From positions 1 to 64,000 of the forward strand of contig UQHB01000001.1 of NCBI GenBank assembly GCA_900540735.1: a stretch of 64,000 nt of DNA. Direction: 5' to 3'. Position numbers and translations under genes: made by a program. Of the stretch, positions 44,458-54,679 are shown piece after piece (positions within the stretch are counted from its first letter, which is position 1; the number at the start of each line of letters is the position of its first letter). The notes beneath the pieces are model-generated. The model had not been told where the DNA came from and made no database searches. It worked only from the letters and a program-made list of their open reading frames with translations. Origin of the DNA: an uncultured Megasphaera sp. Its GTDB lineage: Bacteria > Bacillota > Negativicutes > Veillonellales > Megasphaeraceae.

Positions 44458-44475
44458 GGCTCGTCCCCTATACGC

Positions 44476-45414
44476 TTAAAATTTACCAATCGAAGCTTCG
44501 AGCAAGATTTTTTCACATAAGTCTTCAAAGGATACACCCATTGCCCGCGCTGCATCCGGCACGAGGCTTGTAGCGGTCATGCCCGGAACGGTGTTGATTT
44601 CAAGGACGAAAGGATTGCCTGCTTTATCGGTCATTAAGTCGACGCGAGCTACGCCGTTGCAGTGGCATAAATGGAAGACTTTCATGGACAAATCCTGCAT
44701 TTTTTCTGTTAATTCTTTTGAAATCGGAGCAGGGCATAAATGTTTCGATACGCCTGGTGTGTATTTAGAATAGTAATCGTATTTACCAGTACTGGAAACG
44801 ATTTGGATTACTGGGAAGGCTACATCGTCCATGACGGCAACGGTAAATTCATCACCGTCAATGAACGCTTCGGCAATAATGGATTTGCCATATTTAAAAG
44901 CTTCTTCCAAGGCCTGACGGATTTCTTCAGGCGATGTGACGATGACCGTACCAATACTGGAGCCTTGGCCTGCTGACTTGATGACGACAGGTAAAGAGAA
45001 ACGGCCTAAAATGTCTTTCATAATCGTATCGAGCCCTTGGGAGGCAAAGTAGTAGGCAAAAGGAGCCGTTGCAATGCCTGCCCCTTGGAAGGCGCATTTA
45101 CTCATGACTTTGTTCATGCCTACAGCACTGGCCATAACGCCCGGGCCTGTATAGGGAATGCCCATCATTTCGCATAACCCCTGGATGACACCGTCTTCGC
45201 CATAACGGCCATGGAGCGCATTAAAGACGACATCAATATGCTGTTCTTGTAATTCTTTAGCTAACTCTTGCGGTACTAATTCAATCGTTACGGTCTGGTA
45301 GCCTTTTTTCTGTAAGGCTTCTGCAATGGCTGCACCAGTACGGCGCGATACTTCTGCTTCTGTAGACGGGCCGCCGACGACGACAGCGATTTTTTTATCT
45401 TTCATGTCTTCCAT
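44476..45414 (-). CDS. ddl: D-alanine-D-alanine ligase
   Basis: 312 residues, ATP-grasp fold: N-terminal VVVGGPSTEAEVSRRTG, central FNALHGRYGEDGVIQGL, ATP loop KSAGQGSSIGTVIV, and C-terminal LEINTVPGMTATSL with the metal-binding Glu/Asn. It makes the D-Ala-D-Ala used by MurF. ATG 45414 overlaps nothing and has AAGGGA 8 nt upstream. Confidence 0.97.
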   Translation of the reverse strand: MEDMKDKKIAVVVGGPSTEAEVSRRTGAAIAEALQKKGYQTVTIELVPQELAKELQEQHIDVVFNALHGRYGEDGVIQGLCEMMGIPYTGPGVMASAVGMNKVMSKCAFQGAGIATAPFAYYFASQGLDTIMKDILGRFSLPVVIKSAGQGSSIGTVIVTSPEEIRQALEEAFKYGKSIIAEAFIDGDEFTVAVMDDVAFPVIQIVSSTGKYDYYSKYTPGVSKHLCPAPISKELTEKMQDLSMKVFHLCHCNGVARVDLMTDKAGNPFVLEINTVPGMTATSLVPDAARAMGVSFEDLCEKILLEASIGKF

Positions 45415-45415
45415 C

Positions 45416-46810
45416 TTAGTCTTCCCTTTCCTTTGCCTGTGCTAAATATGCTTCACCAACGCGATAAATATCACCAGCCCCCATGGTAATGACTAAATCA
45501 AAGGGACGAGTAGTCTTTTCTAAATAAGGCACTAAATCTTCCATTTTTTCGATGTATGTTACGTCTTGGCCTGTTGTTTCCTTTACCTTGTCAGCAATAA
45601 GCTTGCCGTTAATGCCGGGAATCGGGTCTTCACCGGCACTATAGACATCAGTAATGATGAGTTTATCTGCTTGTTTAAAAGCACTGCCGTATGAATCAAG
45701 GAGCAGCTTCGTCCGCGTATAGCGGTGCGGCTGGAAAATGCAGACCACGCGGTGCGTCCCCATATCCCGAGCTGCTGTCAAGGTAGCGTTTATTTCCGTC
45801 GGATGATGGGCATAATCATCGACGACCCAAACGTCGTTGACGAAGCCCTTCGTCTGGAAACGCCGTTTGGCACCGTGGAAATGGCTCATAGCCGTGACAA
45901 TCGTGTCAAATGGAATACCGCAAGTCAAAGCAACAACTGTCGTTGCTAAGGCGTTGAGTGCATTGTGACGACCCGGTACGTTGAGAACCATTTCCCCTAG
46001 TTCTTCACCATGATGGCAGACCGTAAAATGCAGTTTCCCTTGGACATAGTGCAAATTCTGGGCCACATAGTCGGCTCCTTCGTAATTGACCCCATAAGAA
46101 ACGTATTTCCGACCAACCTCAGGTGCTAAGTTACGAATCCGTTCGTTATCAAAGCAAAGGACAGCTAAGCCCTTTTCAGGGTCGAGCTTTTGAATAAATT
46201 CTTTAAATGCTTCAATGACGTTTGCTAAGGAACCGTAATGGTCCATGTGGTCTGCATCGACGTTAGTGACCACAGCAATATAAGGATGCTGCTTGAGGAA
46301 GGTGCCATCGCTTTCATCAGCTTCAGCAATGACATATTCCCCTTTCCCTAAAATCGAATTGCTGTGGAGATAATCGACTTCGCCGCCAATGACTAAGGTC
46401 GGGTCTAATTTCGCTTCTTCAAAGACTTGGCCCAGCATGGACGATGTCGTCGTTTTACCGTGCGCACCGGCTACGGAAATCCCTTTGCCCCAGCTCATGA
46501 TATGGACGAGCACGTCCGAGCGATGGATGACGGGAATGCCCCGTTCCTTTGCCGCGACGACTTCCGGGTTTGTCGGCCGAATGGCACTCGACACGACGAC
46601 GACTTCTGCGTCTTGCAAATTTTCTGCTTTCTGGCCAATACAGATGCGTGCCCCTTGGGCTGCAAAGTGGTCCGTCACAGCAGACCGTTTAATATCAGAC
46701 CCAGAAACGGCATAGCCTTTTTCTATGAAAATGTTGGCAATAGCCCGCATACCTGCGCCGGCAATGCCTACAAAATGTACGTGTTTAACAGTATCTAAAT
46801 TAATCACCAA
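45416..46810 (-). CDS. murC: UDP-N-acetylmuramate-L-alanine ligase
   Basis: About 464 residues. Nucleotide site VHFVGIAGAGMRAIANIF, ATP loop VAGAHGKTTTSSM, and YAHHPTEINATL near the C-terminal domain. It adds L-Ala to UDP-MurNAc. Start: TTG at 46810 lies 9 nt after AGAAGG; GTG at 46807 is an equal alternative, while the opening at 46819 overlaps the ribosome site. No murB follows, unlike in some related clusters. Confidence 0.96.
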   Translation of the reverse strand: MVINLDTVKHVHFVGIAGAGMRAIANIFIEKGYAVSGSDIKRSAVTDHFAAQGARICIGQKAENLQDAEVVVVSSAIRPTNPEVVAAKERGIPVIHRSDVLVHIMSWGKGISVAGAHGKTTTSSMLGQVFEEAKLDPTLVIGGEVDYLHSNSILGKGEYVIAEADESDGTFLKQHPYIAVVTNVDADHMDHYGSLANVIEAFKEFIQKLDPEKGLAVLCFDNERIRNLAPEVGRKYVSYGVNYEGADYVAQNLHYVQGKLHFTVCHHGEELGEMVLNVPGRHNALNALATTVVALTCGIPFDTIVTAMSHFHGAKRRFQTKGFVNDVWVVDDYAHHPTEINATLTAARDMGTHRVVCIFQPHRYTRTKLLLDSYGSAFKQADKLIITDVYSAGEDPIPGINGKLIADKVKETTGQDVTYIEKMEDLVPYLEKTTRPFDLVITMGAGDIYRVGEAYLAQAKERED

Positions 46811-46840
46811 TGTACACACCCTTCTGCGTGTCTATGACTA

Positions 46841-47953
46841 TTATTGTTTGGCAATCGATAAGGCTAATTTAGCAATATCCATTGCTGCTTCAGGCTTACC
46901 TAAGGCCCGGCTCGCTTCGGCCATAGACTGGAGCACAGCCGGTTCATTTTTCAAATGAATGATCTCATCGAGTAAATCTTTCCCTGTGAGCATTTTGTCG
47001 AGAATCATCTTCGCTGCACCGCACATGACGAGAGCCTGTGCGTTATACCGCTGATGGTCTTCAGCTGCATAGGGATAAGGAATCAAAATGGACGGTACGC
47101 CGCGAACGGTCAGTTCCGCAAGACCGACTGCACCAGCCCGATAGACGGCCAAATCAGCTGCAGCCAAGGCTTCAGGCATGGTGTGAAGGTAAGGAATAAT
47201 CCGGCTCCCTTCACCATAGCGGCCTTTGCCGTCAATGCCGTCTAATTGTTTTACGACGCGGTCGTATTCATGATCCCCTGTTATATGGAGAATCTGAATC
47301 GAATCGTCGTGTTTGAAATATTTATGGACATCAATCATGGCCGTATTGATGCTCCGTGCGCCGCGGCTGCCGCCAGCGACGAGGAGGGTAAACTTATTCG
47401 GGTCTAAGTCGAGGAGCTTGCGCCCTTCTTCTTTCGATACGGTTAAGACATCTTTACGGACCGGATTGCCTGTATACACGAGAATATCATGCCGTTTAAA
47501 GCGGCCTGCTGCTTCGCGGTAGCCTAAGGCAATTTTATTGACAAAACGGCTTAAAATCTGATTCGTTACGCCAGGAATGACATTTTGTTCCTGAATCAGC
47601 GTAGGAATCCCGGAAAGACTGGCCGCTAAGAGCACAGGGCCGCAAACGAAACCGCCTGTACCGATGACCACATCCGGTTTAAATTTCCGAATAATCATTT
47701 CGGCTTTGACAAGACTGCCTGCGGTCTTGGCTAAGGTGACGAAATTCCGTACAGACAGTTTTCGTTCTAGTCCCCGTACATCTAAGGTCACAAAAGGCAG
47801 TCCTTCTTTGGGGATTAACGTATTTTCCAGGCCGATTTTTGAGCCTACATAAAGGAATTCAGTCGGTTCTAGTTCGGCAATGGCCCGGGCAATGGTAATG
47901 GCCGGATAAATATGGCCGCCTGTGCCGCCGCCGGAAATAATGACTCGACGCAT
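46841..47953 (-). CDS. murG: UDP-N-acetylglucosamine:lipid I GlcNAc transferase MurG
   Basis: 370 residues, GT-B (GT28). Opening VIISGGGTGGHIYPA, membrane-facing loop after it, and the second glycine loop LVAGGSRGARSINTA; donor site YRAGAVGLAELTVRGVPSILI. It makes lipid II on the inner membrane face. ATG 47953 has AGGAGG 9 nt upstream. It directly follows murD with 29 nt between; ftsW, usually here, is absent. Confidence 0.97.
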   Translation of the reverse strand: MRRVIISGGGTGGHIYPAITIARAIAELEPTEFLYVGSKIGLENTLIPKEGLPFVTLDVRGLERKLSVRNFVTLAKTAGSLVKAEMIIRKFKPDVVIGTGGFVCGPVLLAASLSGIPTLIQEQNVIPGVTNQILSRFVNKIALGYREAAGRFKRHDILVYTGNPVRKDVLTVSKEEGRKLLDLDPNKFTLLVAGGSRGARSINTAMIDVHKYFKHDDSIQILHITGDHEYDRVVKQLDGIDGKGRYGEGSRIIPYLHTMPEALAAADLAVYRAGAVGLAELTVRGVPSILIPYPYAAEDHQRYNAQALVMCGAAKMILDKMLTGKDLLDEIIHLKNEPAVLQSMAEASRALGKPEAAMDIAKLALSIAKQ

Positions 47954-47982
47954 GTGTTCCTGCCTCCTCACAAGATTACAAT

Positions 47983-49347
47983 CTATATGGCATTGACAAT
48001 GCCTTTGAACACACGTCCCCGTTGTTCATAATTATCATACATATCAAAACTAGAGCAAGCCGGTGATAAGACGACGACTTGCGGTTCTTTAGCAATACTA
48101 CGGGCTAAGAAAATAGCTCGTTCCATGCTGTAGCCAACTTTGCGGATATCTGTCAGGCCTTCTTTCTTAGCCGCTTCTTCAAAGCGGTCTGCAGCATCGC
48201 CTAAGAGAATGAGCGTATCTACTTTTTCTTTGGCTAAAGCCATAAATTCATCGAGAGGCGTCTTTTTATCATAGCCGCCGGCAATGAGGATGACATGGCC
48301 TTTAAACGCTTCTAAGGCCTTAATAGACGCATCGACGTTTGTGCCTTTCGAGTCGTTGTAATAGGTTACACCATGGATGGTGCGGACTTTTTCTAAGCGA
48401 TGTTCGACCCCTTTAAAGGATTTTAGCGTGGCCCGAATGACGTCCAGAGACGCACCGGCCACATAAGCCATGAGGGATGCAGCCAAGCAATTTTGAATAT
48501 TGTGCTTGCCAAAGAGATGCATATCCGATTCGTGGCAAATGACCGTATCCACACCATCCATGCGCAAGACAAGTTCTCCATCGTTATAGAACGCACCGAC
48601 AGGTACTTCGCCGTGCGTTGAGAAATAGACGACAATGCCGGTCATGTCATCAGCCATGGCACGGACTCGTTCATCATCGTAATTGAGGACGGCAAAGTCG
48701 CTTTTGTCTTGATTGCGGAAAATGCGTTCTTTCGCAGCAGCGTACGCTTCCATCGTGTGATGGCGGTCTAAATGGTCTGGTGTAATATTTAAAATCGTCG
48801 CCGCTTTCGCTTTCATGGTGTTCGTAAATTCGAGCTGGAAACTCGACAATTCTGCAACGACTACATCGCCTGCTGGCAAATCTTCTGCTTGCAGTGCCAA
48901 ACCATAGCCAATATTACCGCCGACGACAGTATGACGGCCTGTAGCATTCATAATTTCTCCTAAAAGGGTCGTCGTCGTCGTTTTACCATTCGTCCCGGTG
49001 ACGCCTAAGATATCCGCATCGGTCACACGACTGGCCACTTCGACTTCGCTCCAAATAGGCAGACCTAAGCGAATGGCTTCTTTCATAATAGGAATTTCCG
49101 GGGAAATAACCGGCGACGGTACAACCACATCTACCCCTTGTAAGAGAGCAGTATCTTGCTTGCCAAAGAGAAGCTGTACGCCTGCAGCGGCCAGTTCCGG
49201 CCACGGTGCCACTGTCGTATCGATGGCTTTCATGTCATTTAAGATGACACTGCCACCATGTTTCACTAAGGCCAGTGACGCAGAACGTCCGCTAATACCG
49301 GCACCAATAACTAAGAAATGTGTTCCCGAAAAATCCTGTATGCTCAT
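47983..49347 (-). CDS. murD: UDP-N-acetylmuramoylalanine-D-glutamate ligase
   Basis: 454 residues. N-terminal FLVIGAGISGRSASLALV, ATP loop GVTGTNGKTTTTTLLG, central NITPDHLDRHHTMEAYAAAK, and YNDSKGTNVDASIKAL in the C-terminal domain. It adds D-Glu. ATG at 49347 chosen with AGGTG 6 nt before. Confidence 0.97.
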   Translation of the reverse strand: MSIQDFSGTHFLVIGAGISGRSASLALVKHGGSVILNDMKAIDTTVAPWPELAAAGVQLLFGKQDTALLQGVDVVVPSPVISPEIPIMKEAIRLGLPIWSEVEVASRVTDADILGVTGTNGKTTTTTLLGEIMNATGRHTVVGGNIGYGLALQAEDLPAGDVVVAELSSFQLEFTNTMKAKAATILNITPDHLDRHHTMEAYAAAKERIFRNQDKSDFAVLNYDDERVRAMADDMTGIVVYFSTHGEVPVGAFYNDGELVLRMDGVDTVICHESDMHLFGKHNIQNCLAASLMAYVAGASLDVIRATLKSFKGVEHRLEKVRTIHGVTYYNDSKGTNVDASIKALEAFKGHVILIAGGYDKKTPLDEFMALAKEKVDTLILLGDAADRFEEAAKKEGLTDIRKVGYSMERAIFLARSIAKEPQVVVLSPACSSFDMYDNYEQRGRVFKGIVNAI

Positions 49348-49387
49348 GACCAACACCTGCTTTTATATAAATGAAAGAATTGACAAT

Positions 49388-50353
49388 TTATTTCGTCCAC
49401 AAGACGAGGATAATAGCCAGAATGGCCATGACTGCGGAAAAGCTCCAGAAGACAGTCACGACTTTTACTTCACTCCAGCCAGATAATTCAAAATGATGAT
49501 GAATGGGGCTCATCTTAAAGACCCGGACACCTCTCGTTTTAAAGGAAACGACTTGAATAATAACAGACAAGGCTTCTACAACATAGAGGGCACCGGCAAT
49601 GATGAGCAGTAATTCTGTCTTTGTCAAAATGGCCATAGCCGCGAGGGCACCGCCTAAAGCAAGCGACCCTGTATCGCCCATGAACATCTTCGCCGGATGC
49701 TGGTTATAGAATAAAAAGCCTAAGCACGCACCAGTCAAAGCGGCACTAAAGACGGCGAAATTGACATAGCCCAGAGCGACGGCAATGACCACATAAGCTA
49801 CGGACGTAATGGCACAAGACCCGGCAGCAAGGCCGTCGAGGCCGTCTGTTAAGTTGACGGCGTTGCTCGTACCGACAATTATGACAAAGACAAAGAGATA
49901 ATAGAAATAGCCTAAATCAATATTCAGCGACGTAAAGGGAATCCATAACGTCGTTGGGAACTGCAAAAATCTATCGAGGATAAAGCAAAATACAGCAGCC
50001 ATAACAAACTGACCGGCTAACTTTTGTTTCGCTGTAAGCCCTAAGTTACGATGTTTAATCGCTTTGATGCTATCGTCTAAGAAGCCAATAACACCATGAC
50101 CTAATGTCAAGAACAAGGCCAACCCTTTCCGCAATTCGCCCGGATTAAAGACGAGGCACGACACAACGAGAGCCGTCAAAATGAGGATGCCCCCCATAGT
50201 CGGCGTACCGGCTTTATATTTATGGCTCTGCGGCCCTTCTTCTCGTTCTGATTGGCGAGCGTGAAATTTCTTTAACTGTTTGATGACAAAAGGCCCTAAG
50301 ACCAGGGCAATAATTAAGCTGACAAGAAAGCCAAAAATCAGCGTGTTCAACAT
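49388..50353 (-). CDS. mraY: Phospho-N-acetylmuramoyl-pentapeptide transferase
   Basis: About 321 residues with ten membrane segments. Conserved KAGTPTMGGILIL, the catalytic NAVNLTDGLDGLAAG and FMGDTGSLALGG, and the C-terminal MSPIHHHFELSGWSE. It joins phospho-MurNAc-pentapeptide to undecaprenyl phosphate (lipid I). ATG 50353 gives better ribosome-site spacing than ATG 50359, which overlaps the murF stop (TAATG); either couples it to murF. Confidence 0.97.
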   Translation of the reverse strand: MLNTLIFGFLVSLIIALVLGPFVIKQLKKFHARQSEREEGPQSHKYKAGTPTMGGILILTALVVSCLVFNPGELRKGLALFLTLGHGVIGFLDDSIKAIKHRNLGLTAKQKLAGQFVMAAVFCFILDRFLQFPTTLWIPFTSLNIDLGYFYYLFVFVIIVGTSNAVNLTDGLDGLAAGSCAITSVAYVVIAVALGYVNFAVFSAALTGACLGFLFYNQHPAKMFMGDTGSLALGGALAAMAILTKTELLLIIAGALYVVEALSVIIQVVSFKTRGVRVFKMSPIHHHFELSGWSEVKVVTVFWSFSAVMAILAIILVLWTK

Positions 50354-50358
50354 GTACA

Positions 50359-51732
50359 TTACTTCCTTTCAAAATATGGCAGTATTTTTTCCATGGCAAA
50401 GCCTCGCGAGGCTTTTAATAAAATCGTATCACCAGGCTTGATAATGTCCGTGAGAATGTCAGCCACACCGGCATGATCACTAGCCGTATATACATCTTCC
50501 ATGCCAGCTGCTTTGGCAGCACTGGCAATGTACCCGGCTAATTCGCCCATGGCGATTAAGACATCAATATGTTCCTTCGCAATTTCTGTGCCAATCGCTT
50601 CGTGTTCTTTTTGCGCCCAATCACCGAGTTCGAGCATGCCGCCGAGGACGGCGATTTTCCGCCCTTTCGTCAAATGGGCCAAGGTGTGAATAGACGTTAC
50701 CATAGATGCAGGATTGGCATTATACGCATCGTTAATAAAGGTATAATTCCCCATGCGGATAATTTCTTCGCGCATGGGTACGCCTTTATATTCGGCCAGG
50801 CCTTTCGTCACTTGATGTTCCGATAAGCCGACAACACGGCCTACAGCCACAGCAGCCAAGGCATTGTACACGTTGTGCAGGCCAATGACCGGGACATTGA
50901 CATCAAATACTTGGTCGAATGAATGGCACGTGAAGTGAATGCCCTTTTCACTGGCCGCAATGCGGTCTGCCCGAATGGGTGCGTTACTTTCAATGCCGTA
51001 GCCCACGACTTTTCCCTTGCAACGGTCGGCCATAGAGGCAACGAAATGATCGTCTTGATTTAAAATCGCTATGCCTTGTTCATCTAAGGCATCAACGAGT
51101 TCGCATTTCGCTTTGGCAATATTTTCTTGAGACCCTAATAATTCAATATGGCTTTTGCCGACGTTTGTGACGACGCCAATGGTCGGTTCGGCGATGGCTG
51201 CTAATTCTGCAATTTGCCCGAGGCCGCGCATGCCCATTTCGACGACACACGCTTCGTGTTGTGGCGTTAATTGCAAGAGCGTCTTCGGCAAGCCAATTTC
51301 ATTATTAAAATTCTTTTCTGTCTGTAAAACGTTTAATTTTTGAGCTAAGACGGTGGCAATCATATTCCGCGTCGTCGTCTTGCCAACAGAGCCGGTTACG
51401 GCAACGATAGGAATGTGGAAACGCCGACGGTGGAACCGTGCTAAGTCTTGATAGGCTTTGAGTGTATCAGAGACAACGTAAATCGGCACGCCAGCATCTT
51501 TGTATTCATCTCGTACTTCCGATACGATAGCACCGGCAGCACCTTTTTGGATGGCGTCCAGCACAAAGGCATGGCCGTCAAAAGATTCTCCTTTAAAGGC
51601 TACGAATACGCAGTCTTTCGTAATCATTCGTGTATCTGTATCGACTGATGTAAAGCATACATCAGCGCGCACAGGCGTGAGCCAGGAACCGGCTGTAGCC
51701 CGTGCGACTTCTTGGGTCGTAAAAGATGCCAT
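50359..51732 (-). CDS. murF: UDP-MurNAc-tripeptide-D-alanyl-D-alanine ligase
   Basis: 457 residues. ATP loop AVTGSVGKTTTRNMIA, central LGSQENIAKAKCELVDAL, and NDAYNANPASMVTSIHTL of MurF. It adds the D-Ala-D-Ala made by Ddl. ATG at 51732 with AGGAG 7 nt before, overlapping the end of murE by a few bases. Confidence 0.97.
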   Translation of the reverse strand: MASFTTQEVARATAGSWLTPVRADVCFTSVDTDTRMITKDCVFVAFKGESFDGHAFVLDAIQKGAAGAIVSEVRDEYKDAGVPIYVVSDTLKAYQDLARFHRRRFHIPIVAVTGSVGKTTTRNMIATVLAQKLNVLQTEKNFNNEIGLPKTLLQLTPQHEACVVEMGMRGLGQIAELAAIAEPTIGVVTNVGKSHIELLGSQENIAKAKCELVDALDEQGIAILNQDDHFVASMADRCKGKVVGYGIESNAPIRADRIAASEKGIHFTCHSFDQVFDVNVPVIGLHNVYNALAAVAVGRVVGLSEHQVTKGLAEYKGVPMREEIIRMGNYTFINDAYNANPASMVTSIHTLAHLTKGRKIAVLGGMLELGDWAQKEHEAIGTEIAKEHIDVLIAMGELAGYIASAAKAAGMEDVYTASDHAGVADILTDIIKPGDTILLKASRGFAMEKILPYFERK

Positions 51733-51733
51733 C

Positions 51734-53230
51734 TTATTTCTCCTGTAATGCAACAACTGCTTTGCGAGCTTCTTCTCTATCGTCGAAGTGAATCGTGCCT
51801 GTATTTAAAATCTGGTACGTTTCGTGGCCTTTCCCGGCAATGAGGATAATATCACCGGTCTGAGCAATTTCGACAGCTCTGTTAATGGCTGTCCGGCGGT
51901 CGACGATGACTTCGTGATGCTGACCCGGTTTGAGCCCTTCTTTGACGCCAGCTTCAACTTCGGCTACAATGGTGTCCGGATTTTCAGAGCGCGGATTATC
52001 AGACGTAACAATAGGAATATCTGCTTCTTCTGCAGCGATTTTCCCCATAATAGGCCGTTTCGTTTTATCGCGGTCGCCACCGCAGCCAAAGACACAAATA
52101 ATCCGGTTCGGATGCAATGCCCGTGCTGTCGTCAAGGCTTTTTCCAAGCTGTCCGGCGTATGGGAGTAATCAACAACAATAGCAAAATCCTGGCCTGCTT
52201 CGACCAGTTCAAACCGGCCCGGTACGGAGTGGAACGTCTGAATCGCTTTATCGATGGTCTGCGTATCTACGCCTTCGGCATAGGCTGCTGCTACAGCTGC
52301 GAGGGTGTTGTAGACATTGAAGAGACCTGTAATATTCATATTCAAGTGGACGCTGCCGAACGGTCCCGTTACGTCAAAGGACGATTTCTTTAATTCTACT
52401 TTTAAGTTCGCCCCTTTGAAGTCTGCGTCTTTTTCTACGCCGTATGTAAGCACTTTGCAGTGACATGCAGCGAGGATGTTATCGGACCAATCGTCGTCTA
52501 CATTGACGATAGCCGTTTTATTATCTTTCACCGGTTCGCCAGCTGTTAAGCTCTGGAATAACTTAGCTTTCGCAGCGACGTAATTTTCCATAGTTTTATG
52601 GAAATCGAGGTGGTCCTGCGTGAGGTTTGTAAAGACAGCCGTGTCAAATTCGATGCCAGCAACGCGATTCAGTGCCAGGGCGTGGCTCGATACTTCCATG
52701 ACAACGTGAGTCATGCCCTTTTCGTACATAAGGGCTAAGAAATGCTGTAATTCCACGACATCCGGTGTCGTATTGTGAATTGGTAATTCTTCGTCATCAA
52801 TGAGAGCGTGAATCGTGCCAAGGACACCGACATGATGGCCGGTAGCACGCAAAATATGAGCAATAATATGGGTCGTCGTCGTTTTACCATTCGTCCCAGT
52901 AACGCCAATCATGCGCATTTTTTTACCAGGATAATCGTAGAAGTACGGCACCATATCTTCTAAAGCATGATGAATATCGGGCACCATGATTTGGACTGCA
53001 TCTTTTGGTAAGTCTAAGTGTTTCGTCGTAAGGACCGCTACAGCACCTTTTTCGACGGCTTGTGCCGCATAGGCCGCGCCATTGACGTGGACACCAGCAA
53101 TGCAAACGAATAAATATCCTGGTTCAATGTGGCGGGAATCAGACGAAATGCCTTTGATTTCGACACTCCCATTGCCATCAATATTATATACACCTTTGAT
53201 TTGTTGACAAAGTTCAATGACTGTTTTCAT
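51734..53230 (-). CDS. murE: UDP-MurNAc-L-Ala-D-Glu:meso-diaminopimelate ligase
   Basis: 498 residues. ATP loop GVTGTNGKTTTTHIIAH, LTQDHLDFHKTMENYVAAKA, and the amino-acid-binding DNPRSENP. DNPR marks meso-DAP rather than Lys specificity, consistent with a diderm Firmicute. A terminator-like hairpin separates it from ftsL, where ftsI is usually found. Confidence 0.97.
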   Translation of the reverse strand: MKTVIELCQQIKGVYNIDGNGSVEIKGISSDSRHIEPGYLFVCIAGVHVNGAAYAAQAVEKGAVAVLTTKHLDLPKDAVQIMVPDIHHALEDMVPYFYDYPGKKMRMIGVTGTNGKTTTTHIIAHILRATGHHVGVLGTIHALIDDEELPIHNTTPDVVELQHFLALMYEKGMTHVVMEVSSHALALNRVAGIEFDTAVFTNLTQDHLDFHKTMENYVAAKAKLFQSLTAGEPVKDNKTAIVNVDDDWSDNILAACHCKVLTYGVEKDADFKGANLKVELKKSSFDVTGPFGSVHLNMNITGLFNVYNTLAAVAAAYAEGVDTQTIDKAIQTFHSVPGRFELVEAGQDFAIVVDYSHTPDSLEKALTTARALHPNRIICVFGCGGDRDKTKRPIMGKIAAEEADIPIVTSDNPRSENPDTIVAEVEAGVKEGLKPGQHHEVIVDRRTAINRAVEIAQTGDIILIAGKGHETYQILNTGTIHFDDREEARKAVVALQEK

Positions 53231-53282
53231 GTAACATCCTCCTTGCTAAGGAAATCGTGTATTGTATGAAGTAAACAACAAT

Positions 53283-53305
53283 AGCAGCCCTTGCTCAAGG
53301 CTGCT
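53283..53305 (-). terminator. Hairpin between ftsL and murE, possible terminator
   Basis: AGCAGCC/GGCTGCT around a loop TTGAGCAAG, followed by ATTGTTGTTTAC on the minus strand. It lies 11 nt after the ftsL stop. It would split the mraZ-rsmH-ftsL unit from murE onward. Confidence 0.55.
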
Positions 53306-53315
53306 GCGCTGTAGT

Positions 53316-53675
53316 TTATGGATTCATCCGGTCGACCGCAGCCTGTTGGCGGGACGAACTATAAAGCGTGTACGACGGCTCGACCATCCCTAAGTCTTTC
53401 GTCGCAATCGAATAGACCCGTTCCGGTGTCTCAAGCGTCGCAATACGCACGCGGAGCGCGTCGTTATCCCGTTGGAGCTGGCGGACTTGCTGTTTTTTCT
53501 GACTCAGCGTGTAGCTGTAATTGTTTTTCATCGACGTCAGGGCAATCCCGGAAAGAAGGAACACGCAGAATAACATGACCAAAAAGACAACACGCATGAC
53601 GACCGTCCCAAAACGGCGTTCAACCCGGTTAGTCTCGCCAGACGCAGCGGTCTTATGGCTTGTTGCATAGTGCAT
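53316..53675 (-). CDS. ftsL: Cell division protein FtsL-like (small bitopic, coiled coil)
   Basis: 119 residues: a short basic cytoplasmic part, one membrane segment (VVMRVVFLVMLFCVFLLSG, about residues 28-47), then a coiled coil with leucines (KKQQVRQLQRDNDALRVRIA) and ERVYSIATKDLGMVEPS, the FtsL/DivIC-type ending. I call it FtsL mainly by position after rsmH. ATG at 53675 is preferred over 53699 because a TGATATAAT box at 53711-53703 would place the mRNA start past the latter. Confidence 0.8.
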   Translation of the reverse strand: MHYATSHKTAASGETNRVERRFGTVVMRVVFLVMLFCVFLLSGIALTSMKNNYSYTLSQKKQQVRQLQRDNDALRVRIATLETPERVYSIATKDLGMVEPSYTLYSSSRQQAAVDRMNP

Positions 53676-53737
53676 ATATCCTACTTTTCTAGCCAGCATA
53701 TTATATCACATCCCATTCTCTTAGGAAATTGTCTCCC

Positions 53738-54670
53738 TTATTTATGAATGCCTACGCGAAGCTTAGCACTGCGGGCCCGTGGATTTTGTTCTAATTCCTC
53801 CGGACTCGGTACGAACAAGAGCCGTTTAGCTTCTAAAATGGCATGATGATGACACGTGCACACGGGCATATCAGGCGGACAAATGCAGTCCGTCGCCATG
53901 AGCTTAAAGGTCTGTTTCGTAATCCTGTCTTCTAAGGACTGGAACGTAATGACACAGATTTTCCCGCCTGGTTTCAGGCGCTGCGCAGCATGTTCAAAGG
54001 AAGCCTTTAAAATCCCTAATTCATCATTCACTTCAATACGAATGGCTTGGAATGTGCGTTTCGCCGGGTGCGGACCATCTCGTCTGGCCCCGGCTGGAAT
54101 GGCCTTTTTAATGATACTGACCAATTCCCCTGTTCGTTCAATCGGTTTTCCCTTACGGCTTTCGACGATAAACGATGCAATCCGCTTCGCCCATCGTTCT
54201 TCGCCGTAATCTTTAATGACGCGGTACAACTCTTCCATGCTGTACGTATTGACAATATCATAGGCACTTTTGCTTTGACGCTGATCCATGCGCATATCTA
54301 AGGGGCCATCCTGCATGTACGAAAAGCCCCGTTCCGGCGTATCAAGCTGATAACTGGACACACCTAAATCAAACATGACCCCATCGATTTGCTCAATCCC
54401 TAAGGAATCTAAGATTTCTTCTAAATGACTAAAATTCCGCTGAATGAGTATGTGGCGGCACGGCGTTTGCGAAAGCCGTGCAGTCGCTGCCACAATGGCA
54501 TCTTTATCTTGGTCCAGGCCAATGAGCGTCGCATCGGGAGCAAGTTTAGCAGCCAGTGCTGACGCGTGACCGCCACCGCCTAAAGTGCAGTCCACATAAA
54601 TGCCATGACGGTCACCTAATATATTTTCAATCGTCTCGTTCCGAAGAACACTGACGTGATGAAATTCCAT
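53738..54670 (-). CDS. rsmH: 16S rRNA (cytosine(1402)-N(4))-methyltransferase
   Basis: 310 residues. Opening FHHVSVLRNETIENIL, the SAM motif YVDCTLGGGGHASAL, and DGVMFDLGVSSYQLD and RGFSYMQDGPLDMRMD of the MraW family. It methylates C1402 of 16S rRNA. 9 nt after mraZ. Confidence 0.97.
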   Translation of the reverse strand: MEFHHVSVLRNETIENILGDRHGIYVDCTLGGGGHASALAAKLAPDATLIGLDQDKDAIVAATARLSQTPCRHILIQRNFSHLEEILDSLGIEQIDGVMFDLGVSSYQLDTPERGFSYMQDGPLDMRMDQRQSKSAYDIVNTYSMEELYRVIKDYGEERWAKRIASFIVESRKGKPIERTGELVSIIKKAIPAGARRDGPHPAKRTFQAIRIEVNDELGILKASFEHAAQRLKPGGKICVITFQSLEDRITKQTFKLMATDCICPPDMPVCTCHHHAILEAKRLLFVPSPEELEQNPRARSAKLRVGIHK

Positions 54671-54679
54671 TACATCCTC